Shown: positions 1 to 10,339 of the stretch, in pieces | How positions within the stretch are numbered: position 1 is the stretch's first letter | Layout of the letters: each line of letters starts with the position of its first letter | NCBI GenBank assembly: GCA_023213395.1 | Contig: CM041465.1 | Coordinates: forward strand, 70,253,741-70,317,740 | Source of the DNA: Cycas panzhihuaensis | Taxonomy: Eukaryota > Cycadophyta | Length of the DNA: 64,000 nt | Reading direction: 5' to 3' | The notes under the pieces: generated by a model | What the model saw: only the letters and a program-made list of their open reading frames with translations | What the model was told of the DNA's origin: nothing | Database searches by the model: none | Program-made: the position numbers and the translations under genes

Positions 1-3000
1 ATACCTATATGATTACCACTTGTTAAACATTCAATTTGGGTTTCTTCCTATAAATTGAGCCCTCTTGAGCTTATTTACATGGTTGGAGACTTGGTTCTTA
101 AAGGTGAAAGACACTTGACTTAGGAAGCATCCTCGGAGAAGCATTTTGGAGGGTTGGGGTCCCCCTTATGGTATAATTGTATCATCTATTCCTTGTAATT
201 TGACCATTCTTTTACTAGTTGTTTTCTCCACCATTAAATAGATATTTTTATAGTTTCATAAAAGTATTACTCTTCATACTTTTGGAGCAATGGCAAGTAT
301 AAATGATTTGGTGTAGAATTTCCTTTTGTGGGCTCATTCTTGTTTTGATGTTATTGGGATTTCTACATTAACTCCTAGGATCTCAAGGAGAAAGGTTGAT
401 AATTGACTTCTTCACCAATTAAGTTCTATTTTGGGATCATTTACCTTTACTATTTCTCTAGAAAGGTAAATAGAAGCATCATTTCATTGCATAGCTAACA
501 GACACATTTGAGTGATCATCTTGCACCTGTTGCTTGATCATAATGCTTGTTATTCTCTCAGCCTATGATGATCAGTGGGACATGCATCCCCATGGCACTC
601 CACAACCCTCCTATGCACCGCCACATTATCCTAAGCACCACTTATCCCATGTGATCCGTCACACCCCTTACCATATCATAGCCCTTAGAACCCCACTGAG
701 TGTGATTGGTTTATCTCTATGTCAGTTATTGGTTTCTTAGGAGTCCTGCCGCTCCAATACCCTATCCGGTTTAGGTCATCTTCTCTATTTGACTATCCCC
801 AGCCAACTCGATAGAGGGTTAACCCCTCCTAGGCTTGGGGTACCCTCTTTAAGTCTCCCAAACATCATCTTTTTAGCCTATTTTGATCTCTGTCATCACA
901 CCATGACAAATGTCGCAGTACCATGATAACTTCGTGATAACGCAAAGTTTACTGTGGGGTGACTGCCATAACATATTTTTAAAAATCTTCTGTAGTAAAT
1001 TTTACTTTTTTCACAAAATTTCCATGTGGCTTCAACACCTATTGAGCCCTACCTCAATACTAATCATCCATTTAGCCTAGGGTAAGGTATATAGCCCAAA
1101 ATAACCTCATTTTCCACCTCTTCTTCTACCTTCTTTTCTGTCTTCTCTCTCTTCGACATGAGTTTTCTACAGGAACGCCCTACAAGACTTAAGTTCCCAA
1201 TGCTACAGTTTGAGATCTGCCCATTGCAGCTCTGATCCACGGTGGAAGGCTCACCAACAAACATCTCCAAGCAAGGATTCACACTCAAGTTTGGCCTCCA
1301 TACCCTTCCTACAACTTTTAGCGAGATTGTTTCCAGATTATAACATCCTCCTAAGGACCCCCTATAAGCATATCTGATCTACTATTTCCTACTGTTTTTA
1401 GGGGTAGACCTACCTCCTGATCAGTCTAGTAGGTACTATTTCATTGTTGTTCTATGTCTTTCCTTTGGATTCTCTTGTAAAAGGTTATATCTTTGAGCAT
1501 ATCATTCCTTTCCTTATTTTTTAGTGTATATATGAGGTACTCCTCCATTTCCTATTTTTCCCGCCCTCTTCATCTCCCTACCCTCTGTTGGTTTTTCCAA
1601 GGAGGCTATGGGAGAGGACCCACAAAGAGTGAGAGAAAGGAGCCAAGGTGGGTTCCCATACCCACTAGGCCTGCTCCTCAAGGGTAACCCCCTTCTTCTC
1701 TTTCCTCTCCTCCACTTGTGCCTCTCTTTTATTACTAGGGAGTCTCTGAGATTTGGCCATCACTGCATAGCGGTATATGCAGCACTTGCTGCACTGTTTC
1801 CAAGCCTACATGCCTCTCTTGGGTAGCTCTTCTAGCCCCAAACGATGTCCCTCATTCATCCTAGGTCCTGGCTTAGCCAATGTTACAATTTGTTGCACGT
1901 AGCATACTTGGAACATAGGCAGCCTTCACAAACCTTGTAATGTTTATTTCTGTCCTAATCTACTATTTCTTGTGTCTAAGGGCAGCGTGGAGGTGCACTT
2001 ATTGGAGGGTTAACCATTCTGAGGCTAACATCCCCTTTACCTTGGCTTGTGTTGTTGGTTTTTTTGGGAGATTGTAGAGTTACTTTTGGTGGAAGATTAC
2101 TTAACCTAAAACAATCTAACTTGCAACATTTCAACATTTTACTATTACATAAATATACATATATTGGCTTTGTATCCTAGAAGCCCCTTTGGAAAGGGCA
2201 AGGAACTTTGTGATTACAGGTTTACCACACCATTTATGGAGGAGGGTAAATGACGACAATCCAAGTGCATTTCTTGGCCTCATTTTCTTTGGTTGTTCCA
2301 GCCTTTGTATAGTCCCTTTTTTTCTTTGCGTTTTCTTACTTCTTTCCTTTCGTTTTGGGGGAGGTAAGGAAACCCCTATGTTACTCATGCGACGGGAGAG
2401 GGAAAAGAGGAAGCGAGTTTAGCGCAAGACGGAGATCACGTTCTAGCTGTATCATTCTTCCAGGTACACCGCTTTCATTTCGTTGGTCTTTTCTTGCTTC
2501 TTTTAGCTTGTATGTTTGCATGAAAAGACATAAGGGAATAAAGAAAAAGGAAAACAACACGCATCATCATCTTGCATGTTAGTTCACATTTTAGAAAAGA
2601 GCATCCATTAAGGGTTATCCCCTTTCCTCTTTCATTCAATTGCATTGTCATGCACTTTGTGATATCTTGGTTTATCTCTCTGTTTCTTCTTCCCTTGTTT
2701 AAAACAAAATGAGAGTGAGGGTTTATCTTTGAGAGAGAAAGTATATTTATTGTCCTTCACACATATATGCTTTGCACACCTCTTATTTGCACACACATAC
2801 AGCTAGTCTTCGCCTCATTGTTGCATATATAGATTAGACCCCCCTCATACGTAGAGTGGTAGGAACTCTTTCTGCTACCACTCTTTGTCTACCCAACATC
2901 CTCTTCAAGTGGGTTATTTATTAGAGGATTCGTCCCCTAAGATCTCTTTTTTTTACCTCATCATACTTACACACATCTTACCTACGCCCCTTAGCTTTCT

Positions 3001-3347
3001 TTCCATGACGATATGTTTCCTCATTGGGTCTTACCTTCCCCTTCTAGCCATCTAAGGATAGGAAGACCCTTGTTTTGAGGTTACTCAGCCAACCGAGGAC
3101 ATCCCTCACTTACACTCCCCTTCAAAGTCAAAAGCTGAGTTACCTAGAGGAAGTTATGCGCCATTTGTGGGTCCCGAACCTGTGTTCTAATGTACATATG
3201 CCTTGTGTGGGTGTTTCCTTGTACTTGTTGGTTTGATCCCTTTATCCTGAAGCCTTCCATCGATAGTCTTAATCCCAACTTGGTGTAGTTACCATCCCCA
3301 TATACATGATTCCAACATCTGAAAAAATAAAGTTGTTATTAAGGGAG
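1..3347. other. Unassigned non-coding stretch
   Basis: I find no gene, LTR pair or transposon protein here on either strand. The longest open frames (under 90 codons) are low in complexity and overlap on opposite strands. The stretch is visibly richer in G and C than the rest of the window and is pyrimidine-rich on the plus strand. Phrases built on GGGTTAACC recur near 810 and 2010, with a related GGGTTATCCCC near 2610, which hints at an old repeat. It could be the untranslated part of a further retroelement whose 3' LTR would be the LTR-like segment that follows; that is inference. Confidence 0.4.
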
Positions 3348-3573
3348 TGTGTTAAAACGTTCTAATATCTCCTTCATTTCTTTATAACTTTGTATGCTAA
3401 TGTTTATATTGTACAAAAGGACTCTTTTATATAATTAAATTACATTGGATAGTGAGGTTAGGTCCACCTCTTATGCTATTAAGTCAACTTATCCCAATGC
3501 CTTATAGTCTTGGAATATGACTATAAATATTGCCCTACACTTTTGTACTTCATATTAGATTTTGATTAATGCA
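3348..3573 (+). repeat. Possible LTR (solo or 3' LTR)
   Basis: A purine run AAGGGAG at 3341-3347 is followed at once by TGTGTTAAAACG, the usual arrangement of polypurine tract and 3' LTR. A TATA-like CTATAAATATT lies near 3520-3531 and a CA end occurs at 3572-3573. No second copy is present in the window and no target-site duplication is evident, so this is only a structural guess. Confidence 0.3.
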
Positions 3574-3851
3574 GAAGCTATGCCCAAGAGAGAGCCTATG
3601 GTATGGTAAATTCACTTGTATATTGGCATACTTATTTATTGTATCTACTTGCTTAATATATTGAATTCTTATTAATATTTTGATCACTATAGTTGAATTA
3701 CAGTATACGTATTTAGATCCTAACATTTTCATATATCATTGCTTGCTACTTAATCATATTTCCTTATTACACCAGGTGTATTAGCCACGCGTGTTAGTGG
3801 CATTTTCATTTACTATTTCTTTATTATCTATTTCACTTCATCATCTTTACC

Positions 3852-4860
3852 ATGTCTTCTCAATTTAAGTAGAATGTAAACTACATCTTAAAAGGGAAAG
3901 ATAATTGGGATCTATGGTATGCTGGAGTCAAGAATATTGCTAAGTATGAAGGCCTTTAGAGAATCCATTTGTAGCTTATACCTGTTATCCTTATGACAAC
4001 ATCGACACATGCCTTTGGAGGAATGCCACTTATAGCTCTAGCAAATCCTGCAACTAAATTGCAATAAGAAATCAATGATGAGAAGATTCATGTAGGTATT
4101 CTATTGGTGACTGATCACTCTCTCCACAATCTAATTGATGAAGAATAATACGACACAACCTAGAAAGTCCTTGAGGTTTTTAAAAAAAATTTCAATGCAA
4201 AGTCTAACCTTTAATTTATTCATCTAGTCTTAAAGATGAACAAGATAAAGATGTAGAAGGGATATGCACATGAAGTAATCAACCTCTTTCGACCAATCAA
4301 ATAAGCCATAGACAAAGATTTTAAGACCCAATGTATTACATGGGCATTCCTCATACAGTCATGTCTACATATACCTTATTATAAGAACTTATTTGAAAGT
4401 CTTCAATCAAGTGGAATATTGAAGACACTTAATTTTGAACTTTTTGTAGAGAACTTTATAGAATTTGATAAGACCATTGATACTAATTTTACAACTTTAG
4501 ATCCTCTTCTGGATGAAGCTTTTGACATGGAATAAGAAGTATGCTTCTTAAAGAATTAGGGTGCCTCTCATGGTAGAGGAAATAATTAAGTAAGGGGTAG
4601 AGGACGAGGTAGAGAAAATTAGCTATAAGATCAATAGAACCCTTAATAACAATAGCCTAGATAGTCTCAAGGCGAAGTGCCACCTTTTAATGTAAAACAA
4701 TCAAGCCAAACTAGTACTTTAGGAATTGGAAATCAGATTATCATGTGAGAAAGGTGCAATAGGAAAGGACACCTTACAAAGAACTACTATATACCAATAT
4801 ATAATTTACCTAAATTTCAATAGAAATACAAGGCTTACAATGTTAATGAAACATGTGAAG
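3852..4860 (+). pseudogene. gag: gag remnant, element 1
   Basis: Copia capsid/nucleocapsid precursor, which would assemble the virus-like particle in the cytoplasm. The start is the ATG at 3852 (M-S-S-Q-F-K), the same start as in elements 2 and 4. Codon 7 is TAG. A conserved gag stretch (Y-I-L-K-G-K-D-N-W-D-L-W-Y) follows, then the helical UBN2-type region, and a zinc knuckle near 4742-4790 of the form x-x-R-C-N-R-K-G-H-L-T-K-N-Y. Its first cysteine codon is near a TGA and its last cysteine position is Tyr. Many stops (TAG, TAA) and no open frame over 60 codons remain, so it is dead. Confidence 0.85.
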
Positions 4861-5029
4861 AATAGTTTAGTGGTGTAGGTTTTGTTCAAATAGACATTCA
4901 AAGGCTTAAGGGAAGAACCATCGATTAAACTAAGAGGTATTTTAAAGCCCATTATGGCTATGCCACTTGTGATCTTGAATCACCAATACAAACCCCTCTT
5001 GGAGTTGTAAATATCATAACTTTAAACAC

Positions 5030-6330
5030 CTCCTCATGGATCATGGATACAAGAGCGAAATAGCATATGACCTATAATAAGGATCTATATTAAACTTTTG
5101 ACTCTAATGTATATTGTGTCATTTATAGGGCTGATAAATCCCAATAACTAGTTGAAGGTATTGGAAACATACATCTGAAACTCCTAGGCTTGAGAGATTT
5201 CACATTACTTGATCTCTTGTATATTCCTAATCTAAAATAAAACCCACTCTTCTTATCTACTCTTGTCTTCCATAGATTTGATCTTAGTGTTACCGCAAAT
5301 GACCAAACTCTCTAGGTCATTCACCCTCTAATAAATCAAGTCGTTATGACTAGAGTGATTACTAGTAAATTATTTAGATTGAATGACTCCCCATCTTTTG
5401 AAGCCAACTGTACTCAAAGCCCTTGTGCTAATGAAGACTTTGCTTTTAATACCACTTTGACACACCTTAAGCTGTCCCCAAAATCTCTTTGGCATGCTCA
5501 CATGGGCCTTGTTCATATTAATCAACTTAGAGATCTTTATCACACCCTTCCAAGTTTGTCTAAGTTCTCCTCCAAGCCCTTTAAATGTAAAACTTGTATT
5601 ATAGCTAAATCACATAGACAACTCTTTATTGATAGTCAGTGGAAATCAAGTCATCCTCTTCAATTAGTACACTATAATCTATATAAACCAATGTCCATTC
5701 CATCATTAAAGCATAAATTATATTATATATCCTTCATTGATGATTTTACCAGGAAAGTGTAGTTGGCTATTTTGACCAAGAAAGATGAGGCATTTGGTGT
5801 CTTTAAAGCTTTTAAATCTCACACTAAAAAAGAGTTAAGTTATCAGATTAAGTGTCTCCAAACAGATAATGGTAGAGAATATACCTTTACTAACTTTAAA
5901 ACTTATCTACGAGATAATACCATCAAGTATCACACTATAATAGTAGACACCCATAATAGAATAGAGTTGTTGAGTGCATGAATAGGTCTATTATAAATAT
6001 AGCTCAAGCTATGTTAGTTTATAAAAAGTTACTTGCTCACCTATGGGTAGAAGTAATTTGGATAGTTATTTATTATATGAATGCTATCAGCCCATCTAAA
6101 GGAAGAATTTCTCCTAATAAAAAATGGACTGGATAGGACCCTACTACCTACCACTTGAAAATATTTGGCTCAACATGCTATGCCTATATACTAGATGGAG
6201 ATAGAAATAAACTCTAGCCTAAGGCACTTAAAGGCATCTTTGTTGGATACCCTATAGATAAGAAATGGTATAAGGTCTTTATACCTTCACAGAAGAAGAT
6301 TATCATCACTAGAGATGTGGGGTTTACTAA
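5030..6330 (+). pseudogene. pol: protease and integrase remnant, element 1
   Basis: The protease motif near 5040-5070 reads D-T-R-A where D-T-G-A is expected, so the catalytic loop is damaged. The GAG-pre-integrase zinc region lies at about 5480-5640 (W-H-A-H-M-G ... C-K-T-C). The integrase core runs from about 5650 to 6000 with F-I-D-D-F-T-R-K-V and T-D-N-G-R-E-Y. The first catalytic Asp is replaced (H-Y-N-L-Y-K-P) and the region around the catalytic Glu is altered. The conserved C-terminal part, with G-S-T-C-Y-A-Y and K-G-I-F-V-G-Y-P, ends near 6320. Internal stops are at 5761 and after 5979. The best open piece is 5346-5762. Confidence 0.88.
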
Positions 6331-6421
6331 AATAGAGGATCAATTATTACAAATTGACTCTAAAATATTGAACTATCATTATTATGATGCTACTCAATAT
6401 GATGTACAGATTCTAAATTTA

Positions 6422-6430
6422 GGGGGGGGG
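6422..6430 (+). repeat. G9 tract in integrase-RT linker, element 1
   Basis: Nine consecutive G between the integrase C-terminus and the RT. The same point carries 10 G on the coding strand of element 2 (12322-12331) and 6 G in element 4 (44094-44099). Confidence 0.9.
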
Positions 6431-6829
6431 AGACACTCAAGAGTTACTCAAACTATTAGAATCTAACAATAGATCTATCTAGGATAGTAGCTATGACTTT
6501 GAACCAATGAGTACACATCATACACTACCATTTGAGAATAATAGAGTTGACAAAGATAAAGCAGTAGTAGACAGACCATGCTCCCTAGATGCGTCAACAT
6601 CCTCCTTAATAAATATACAAAATGATCTTTTTCAAGATCCAAATAAAGACCATGTAGTTAGAGAAATGAAGACCTCATTCCTAACTCGAGGTTCTTGTAA
6701 AGCCTGCTAGCTAAATAAGGATATATGACTTGATGAGGTAGGCAAAATTAGCACTCGAAGTGCCTGCATAACCAAGATACTGGAATAAATTTTCATTGAG
6801 TTAGAACCAACAAAACTACATCTTACTCT

Positions 6830-8333
6830 CAATGAAGAGCTCCTCTTATACCAAGAAGATATAAAACACATAGCCTGGAGGAATGCCATGAATGAAGAGT
6901 ATTAATCTCTTATAAAAAATGGTACATAGGAGCTTATTAAACTACCATTTAAAAGAAAGATAAAAATAAATGAGTGTACAAAAACAAATATAGATTTAAT
7001 GGCACCCTTAGAAAACACAATATAAGGTTGGTAGTAAAGAGATTCACACAAAGGGAAGGCATCGACTACACTAAAGTCTTTGAACTTAGAACTAAGTGGC
7101 CTATAATTAGAACTCTTATGGCCTTGGTAGCTCAACAGGGCTAGAAGATTCACCAACTTAATGTAAAAACTACATTTCTCAATGGTGATCTTAAAGAAGA
7201 AATCTACATGGCTCAGCATAAAGGATTTAAGATTGTTAGTCTAGAGCATAAGGTATATAGGCTCAAAATATCTTTGTATACCCTTAAACAAACCTCTCAT
7301 GCTTGGTTCACCAAGTTGTTAGAAAGAATAAGGTAACTTGGAAATGAGGTTTATAACTACCAGGATATTAATGCAACTTTATTCATTAAATGCTAAAAAG
7401 ATAAAGTTACTTATCTCTTAATCTTTGTGGACGATATGCTTATAATGGGGAATAATGAACATGCAATCAGTCAGCTAAAGAAGGACTTAGCTAAAATATC
7501 TGAACTGTATGACCTTGGGTTGATGAAATACTACTTGGGGATTGAAGTCACTTAAAAAGATGGTAAAATCTTTCTTTCTTAAGAAAAGTACATCAATGAT
7601 CTTCTAACAAAGTTTTAGTTGGAAGATGTTGGAACTATAGCCACTTCAATAGAACTCAATGTTAAATTAATAGTTGATGGTGATGATCGAGAGGTAGACA
7701 TAACACTTTACAGGTAACTTATGGGTAGTTTTATTTATACTACTAATACAAGACTTGATATTGCCTACTTTGTTGGTATTCTTACTTGTCACATAACAAA
7801 TCTTAAGTAGAATCACTAGTAGGTAGCAGTGTGGCATTGAGGTACCTTAAGATGACTGACAAATATGGTCTGCTATATGAACCCAATTCAGAGTTTAAAC
7901 TATATATATACATAGACTCAGACTTTTCCAGAGATAAGACACAGGGAGATCCACGTCTATGTATGTAACATTCCTTAGAACAACACTAATATCATGAAGA
8001 TCTAGATGGTAGAAGATAGTTGTTGATTCAACTATCAAAGCTAAATATATTGCTACTTCTAAGATTAGAAAGGACGTGATATAGCTTATAAAATTATTAG
8101 AAACATTAAATATCACCCAAACAAATCCTAGTAGCCTTCGTATGGATAATCAATCAATAATCAACATGATAAAAAATCTTATATTTCATGATTGCAACAA
8201 ATACATAAGCATAAAAATCTATAGGATTTGAGAACTAGTTTATGATGACATAATTCGACTAGAGTACTATCCCATAATAGATCAAGTGGCTGATATTTTC
8301 ACTAAACTACTGCAAAGGGTGAAGTTTGAATAG
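6830..8333 (+). pseudogene. pol: reverse transcriptase and RNase H remnant, element 1
   Basis: RT, which copies element RNA into DNA, starts near 6830 (A-W-R-N-A-M-N-E-E-Y). The active-site motif F-V-D-D-M-L is preserved near 7425-7440, and Y-Y-L-G-I-E-V-T near 7530 marks the palm-connection region. RNase H follows from about 7720 to 8330, with D-N-Q-S near 8140 and the usual C-terminal A-D-I-F-T-K near 8290. Stops and frameshifts interrupt it throughout, many at codons that are Gln or Trp in element 2. Identification is firm and activity is impossible. Confidence 0.88.
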
Positions 8334-8403
8334 TTTTGTAGGAAGCTCAGACTTTAGGCCTCTATCTCTGACTGGTTGGAGGAGATGAAAATAGGATCGT
8401 CCT

Positions 8404-8511
8404 ACTCTATTCCATTTATGAAAACCCCTTATCAGTGCAAAAGAATAAGAGTAAGTCTCTACTTAATCCTATTTGTGAAAACCCCTTTTGGGTATGGAAG
8501 GATAATAGTTG
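8404..8511 (+). repeat. Two-unit repeat in 3' untranslated region, element 1
   Basis: Two imperfect copies of a unit of about 55 bp that contains GTGAAAACCCC (TATGAAAACCCC in the first) then an AAGRATAA-like end, at about 8404-8455 and 8462-8511. A third shorter echo (CTATGAAAACC) lies near 8536. The equivalent repeats are present in elements 2 and 4. Confidence 0.7.
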
Positions 8512-8643
8512 TACTAGTCTTAGAAAATTGAAACCTATGAAAACCTAAAATGACATGGGGGATGACCAAATAGTATATGGAGACCCGACAAACCAAATTG
8601 CACATTTAAGCTGCTTAGTTATAAGGCTACATCAAGAGCCACC

Positions 8644-8793
8644 TTATCCATTTTGACTTAAGGTGCTATAAATCTTAGAAAGTTCGTGGGTTTTTATTCC
8701 CCATAAGGGTTTTCCCACAAAAGTGTCAATGCAATGATGAGGCTCAAATGAAGACCTCATAGAATAGATTTTATTATAATTACCTTTTACCAT
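8644..8793 (-). CDS. Candidate antisense ORF, element 1 copy
   Basis: A 49-codon frame runs antisense to the element. Its ATG (8793-8791) sits one base from the polypurine tract. It aligns with the 62-codon antisense frames at the same place in elements 2 and 4, sharing K-I-Y-S-M-R-S, D-T-F-V-G-K-P and L-S-K-I-Y. It lacks four codons in the middle (a 12-nt, in-frame difference) and ends early at TAA 8646-8644 after a downstream frame shift. No known family is recognised. There may be no protein at all; this could be an open frame by shared ancestry. Confidence 0.3.
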   Translation of the reverse strand: MVKGNYNKIYSMRSSFEPHHCIDTFVGKPLWGIKTHELSKIYSTLSQNG

Positions 8794-8794
8794 T

Positions 8795-8804
8795 AAGGGG
8801 GGGA
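8795..8804 (+). other. Polypurine tract, element 1
   Basis: AAGGGGGGGA directly before the 3' LTR; primer site for plus-strand DNA synthesis in LTR retroelements. Confidence 0.85.
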
Positions 8805-8805
8805 T

Positions 8806-9104
8806 TGATGAATGTTAATGCATTAAGTTCATTAAATTAATTATATGAAGGTGACTTTAGGTTAGCTAAGTCACATAGTTAATTATAATTTCATTTACAT
8901 TTAAGTATAATTTTTATATCATGTCATTAGGCGAGAAACTCCTTTAGAAACCCTAATACATATCCTTTGATATATAAGGCTAAATATGAAAGGTAAAGTT
9001 ATAATTCTCATCTCTTATTTTTACTCTCAATCTTGTTCTCTCCATTTTGCTCTTATTATGTGTCCTTGCTTTAGTATAGTGGATTGTGGCAACTAGATCC
9101 TTCA
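8806..9104 (+). repeat. 3' LTR, element 1
   Basis: Begins TGATGAATGTTAATG and ends ACTAGATCCTTCA. Both ends align with the LTRs of elements 2 and 4, which begin TGAAAGAGGTTAATG and end TAGATCCATCCTTCCTTCA or a variant. Length is 299 bp. The middle is strongly diverged from the other two copies, so element 1 may represent a subfamily. Confidence 0.8.
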
Positions 9105-9149
9105 CCTAACAAGACTAAGATTTAAAGACATTAAATATTAAGAGGAATA

Positions 9150-9314
9150 TTAGAATACATGGTTTATTTATATTTATAATATTAAATATTATGATGTGAC
9201 ATATACATAAATACACTCACCATATATATTAAGATATATGATATGCATATTTATCCATGTTAATGTACTATTAGATGATGTAATAACTCAAGAGAAATTT
9301 TAGGCTACTCATGA

Positions 9315-9317
<3 letters not shown>
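9150..9317 (+). repeat. Inverted repeat, left arm
   Basis: About 168 bp that match the reverse complement of 17389-17546, including CTCAAGAGAAA, GCTACTCATGAGG and ATCCATGT blocks. The two arms lie on either side of element 2, which inserted between them. With element 2 removed they would form a fold-back unit of roughly 700 bp, as in a MITE or fold-back DNA transposon. Its outer ends are not sharp. Confidence 0.75.

Positions 9318-9318
<1 letters not shown>

Positions 9319-9366
<48 letters not shown>
9319..9366 (+). repeat. Compound microsatellite (TC)15(TA)n
   Basis: Fifteen TC units, then about nine TA units, just inside the left inverted-repeat arm. Confidence 0.98.
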
Positions 9367-9527
9367 AATATAAAATTGTAACTCTGATATTACATTAGAA
9401 ATATAGAGTATAACATAGTAAAATATAACATGCATATATAATGATTGAATAATCTCATAAAAATATATATACATATAAAGGAATATTAATAATTAAAATA
9501 GAAACATGCATTAATAAGCATCATGAG

Positions 9528-9532
9528 TATTC
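9528..9532. other. Target-site duplication of element 2
   Basis: TATTC here is repeated exactly at 17229-17233, on the other side of element 2. It is a 5-bp duplication typical of copia integration. Confidence 0.92.
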
Positions 9533-9844
9533 TGAAGGAAGGATGGATCTAGGAAATAAATCACTCACATGCACATAATAGCAATGGAGAATGAAAAAGA
9601 AGATGAAACAAGATATGAGAGCAAGCTTGGAGGTGAGAATGAATGATTACTCCCTCCTTGAGATTTTACTTTTTATTATTGAGGGTGAGCATTAGGGTTA
9701 GGATTTTCTCACCTAATGACATGAACCCGAAATTACATCTAAATGCACATAAAGTACAATTCATTAAGAGACTAATACTAATAATATATCCTAAGGTCAC
9801 ATAATTAATATACACAAATGACCTTAATACATTAACCTCTTTCA
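9533..9844 (-). repeat. 3' LTR, element 2
   Basis: 312 bp, TG...CA ends, about 95 percent identical to 16917-17228. On the element's strand it starts TGAAAGAGGTTAATG directly after the polypurine tract. Confidence 0.97.
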
Positions 9845-9845
9845 A

Positions 9846-9855
9846 TCCCCCTCTT
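9846..9855 (-). other. Polypurine tract, element 2
   Basis: The plus strand reads TCCCCCTCTT, which is AAGAGGGGGA on the element's strand, next to the 3' LTR. Confidence 0.88.
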
Positions 9856-9856
9856 A

Positions 9857-10045
9857 ATGGTGGAAGGTCATTTTCAGAAAATCTATTCTATGAGGTCTTC
9901 ATTTGAGCTTTATTATTACATTGAAATTCTAAATGACACTTTTGTAGGAAAACCCTCATGGAAAATAAAAACCCATGAATTTTCTAAGATCTATATCCCC
10001 TTTTATAAATCAAAATGGCTAAGGTGGCTCTTTCATGTAGCTTGA
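9857..10045 (+). CDS. Candidate antisense ORF, element 2 copy
   Basis: A 62-codon frame antisense to the element, ATG to TGA. It begins one base beyond the polypurine tract and covers the last part of the 3' untranslated region. The element 4 copy (46332-46520) has exactly the same length and about 48 of 62 identical residues, and element 1 has a shortened version. The predicted product is basic and aromatic, with K-W-L-R-W-L-F near its end, and has no signal peptide or family I recognise. A hand count between elements 2 and 4 gives about 15 replacement against 3 silent codon differences. So the sequence gives no sign of protein-level selection since insertion. Confidence 0.35.
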   Translation: MVEGHFQKIYSMRSSFELYYYIEILNDTFVGKPSWKIKTHEFSKIYIPFYKSKWLRWLFHVA

Positions 10046-10118
10046 TAGCTAAGCAGCTTAAATGTATAACTTAATCTACTAAGTCTCTATATACTGTTTG
10101 GTCATCCCCTGTGCCCTT

Positions 10119-10268
10119 TTAGGTTTTCACAAGTTCTGATTTTCCAAAACAAGTACAACCTTTATCCTTTCATGCCTACATGGGGTTTTCACAAAGAGGA
10201 TAGAGCAGAGACTTATTCTTATTCTTCCGCGTCCACAAGGGGTTTTCACGAAGAGAATAGAGTATGAT
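10119..10268 (-). repeat. Repeats in 3' untranslated region, element 2
   Basis: GGGGTTTTCAC occurs at about 10185 and 10230 inside units of about 50 bp, with a weaker AGGTTTTCACA near 10120. On the element's strand these are the GTGAAAACCCC units also seen in elements 1 and 4. Confidence 0.7.
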
Positions 10269-10339
10269 GATCCTATTTCCATCTTCTTTGATCAATCGAA
10301 GATGGAGGTCCTAAAGCTGAGCTACCTTCGGAACTATTC

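Larger units (their letters stand above)
3724..9104 (+). mobile_element. Ty1/copia element 1, no recognisable 5' LTR
   Basis: Degenerate copia retrotransposon of the same family as elements 2 and 4. Domain order is gag, protease, integrase, RT, RNase H, 3' untranslated region, polypurine tract and 3' LTR. Homology to the leaders of the other two copies begins only near 3724-3735, close to gag, so most of the leader and the 5' LTR are missing or unrecognisable. CCTAA occurs at 3719-3723 and again just after the 3' LTR at 9105-9109. This copy has more in-frame stops than element 2 and cannot be active. Confidence 0.9.

Noticed and set aside
1493-2582. Several overlapping small plus-strand frames
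   Set aside because: Overlapping frames in different phases, Ser/Phe/Leu-rich from pyrimidine tracts, no domain.
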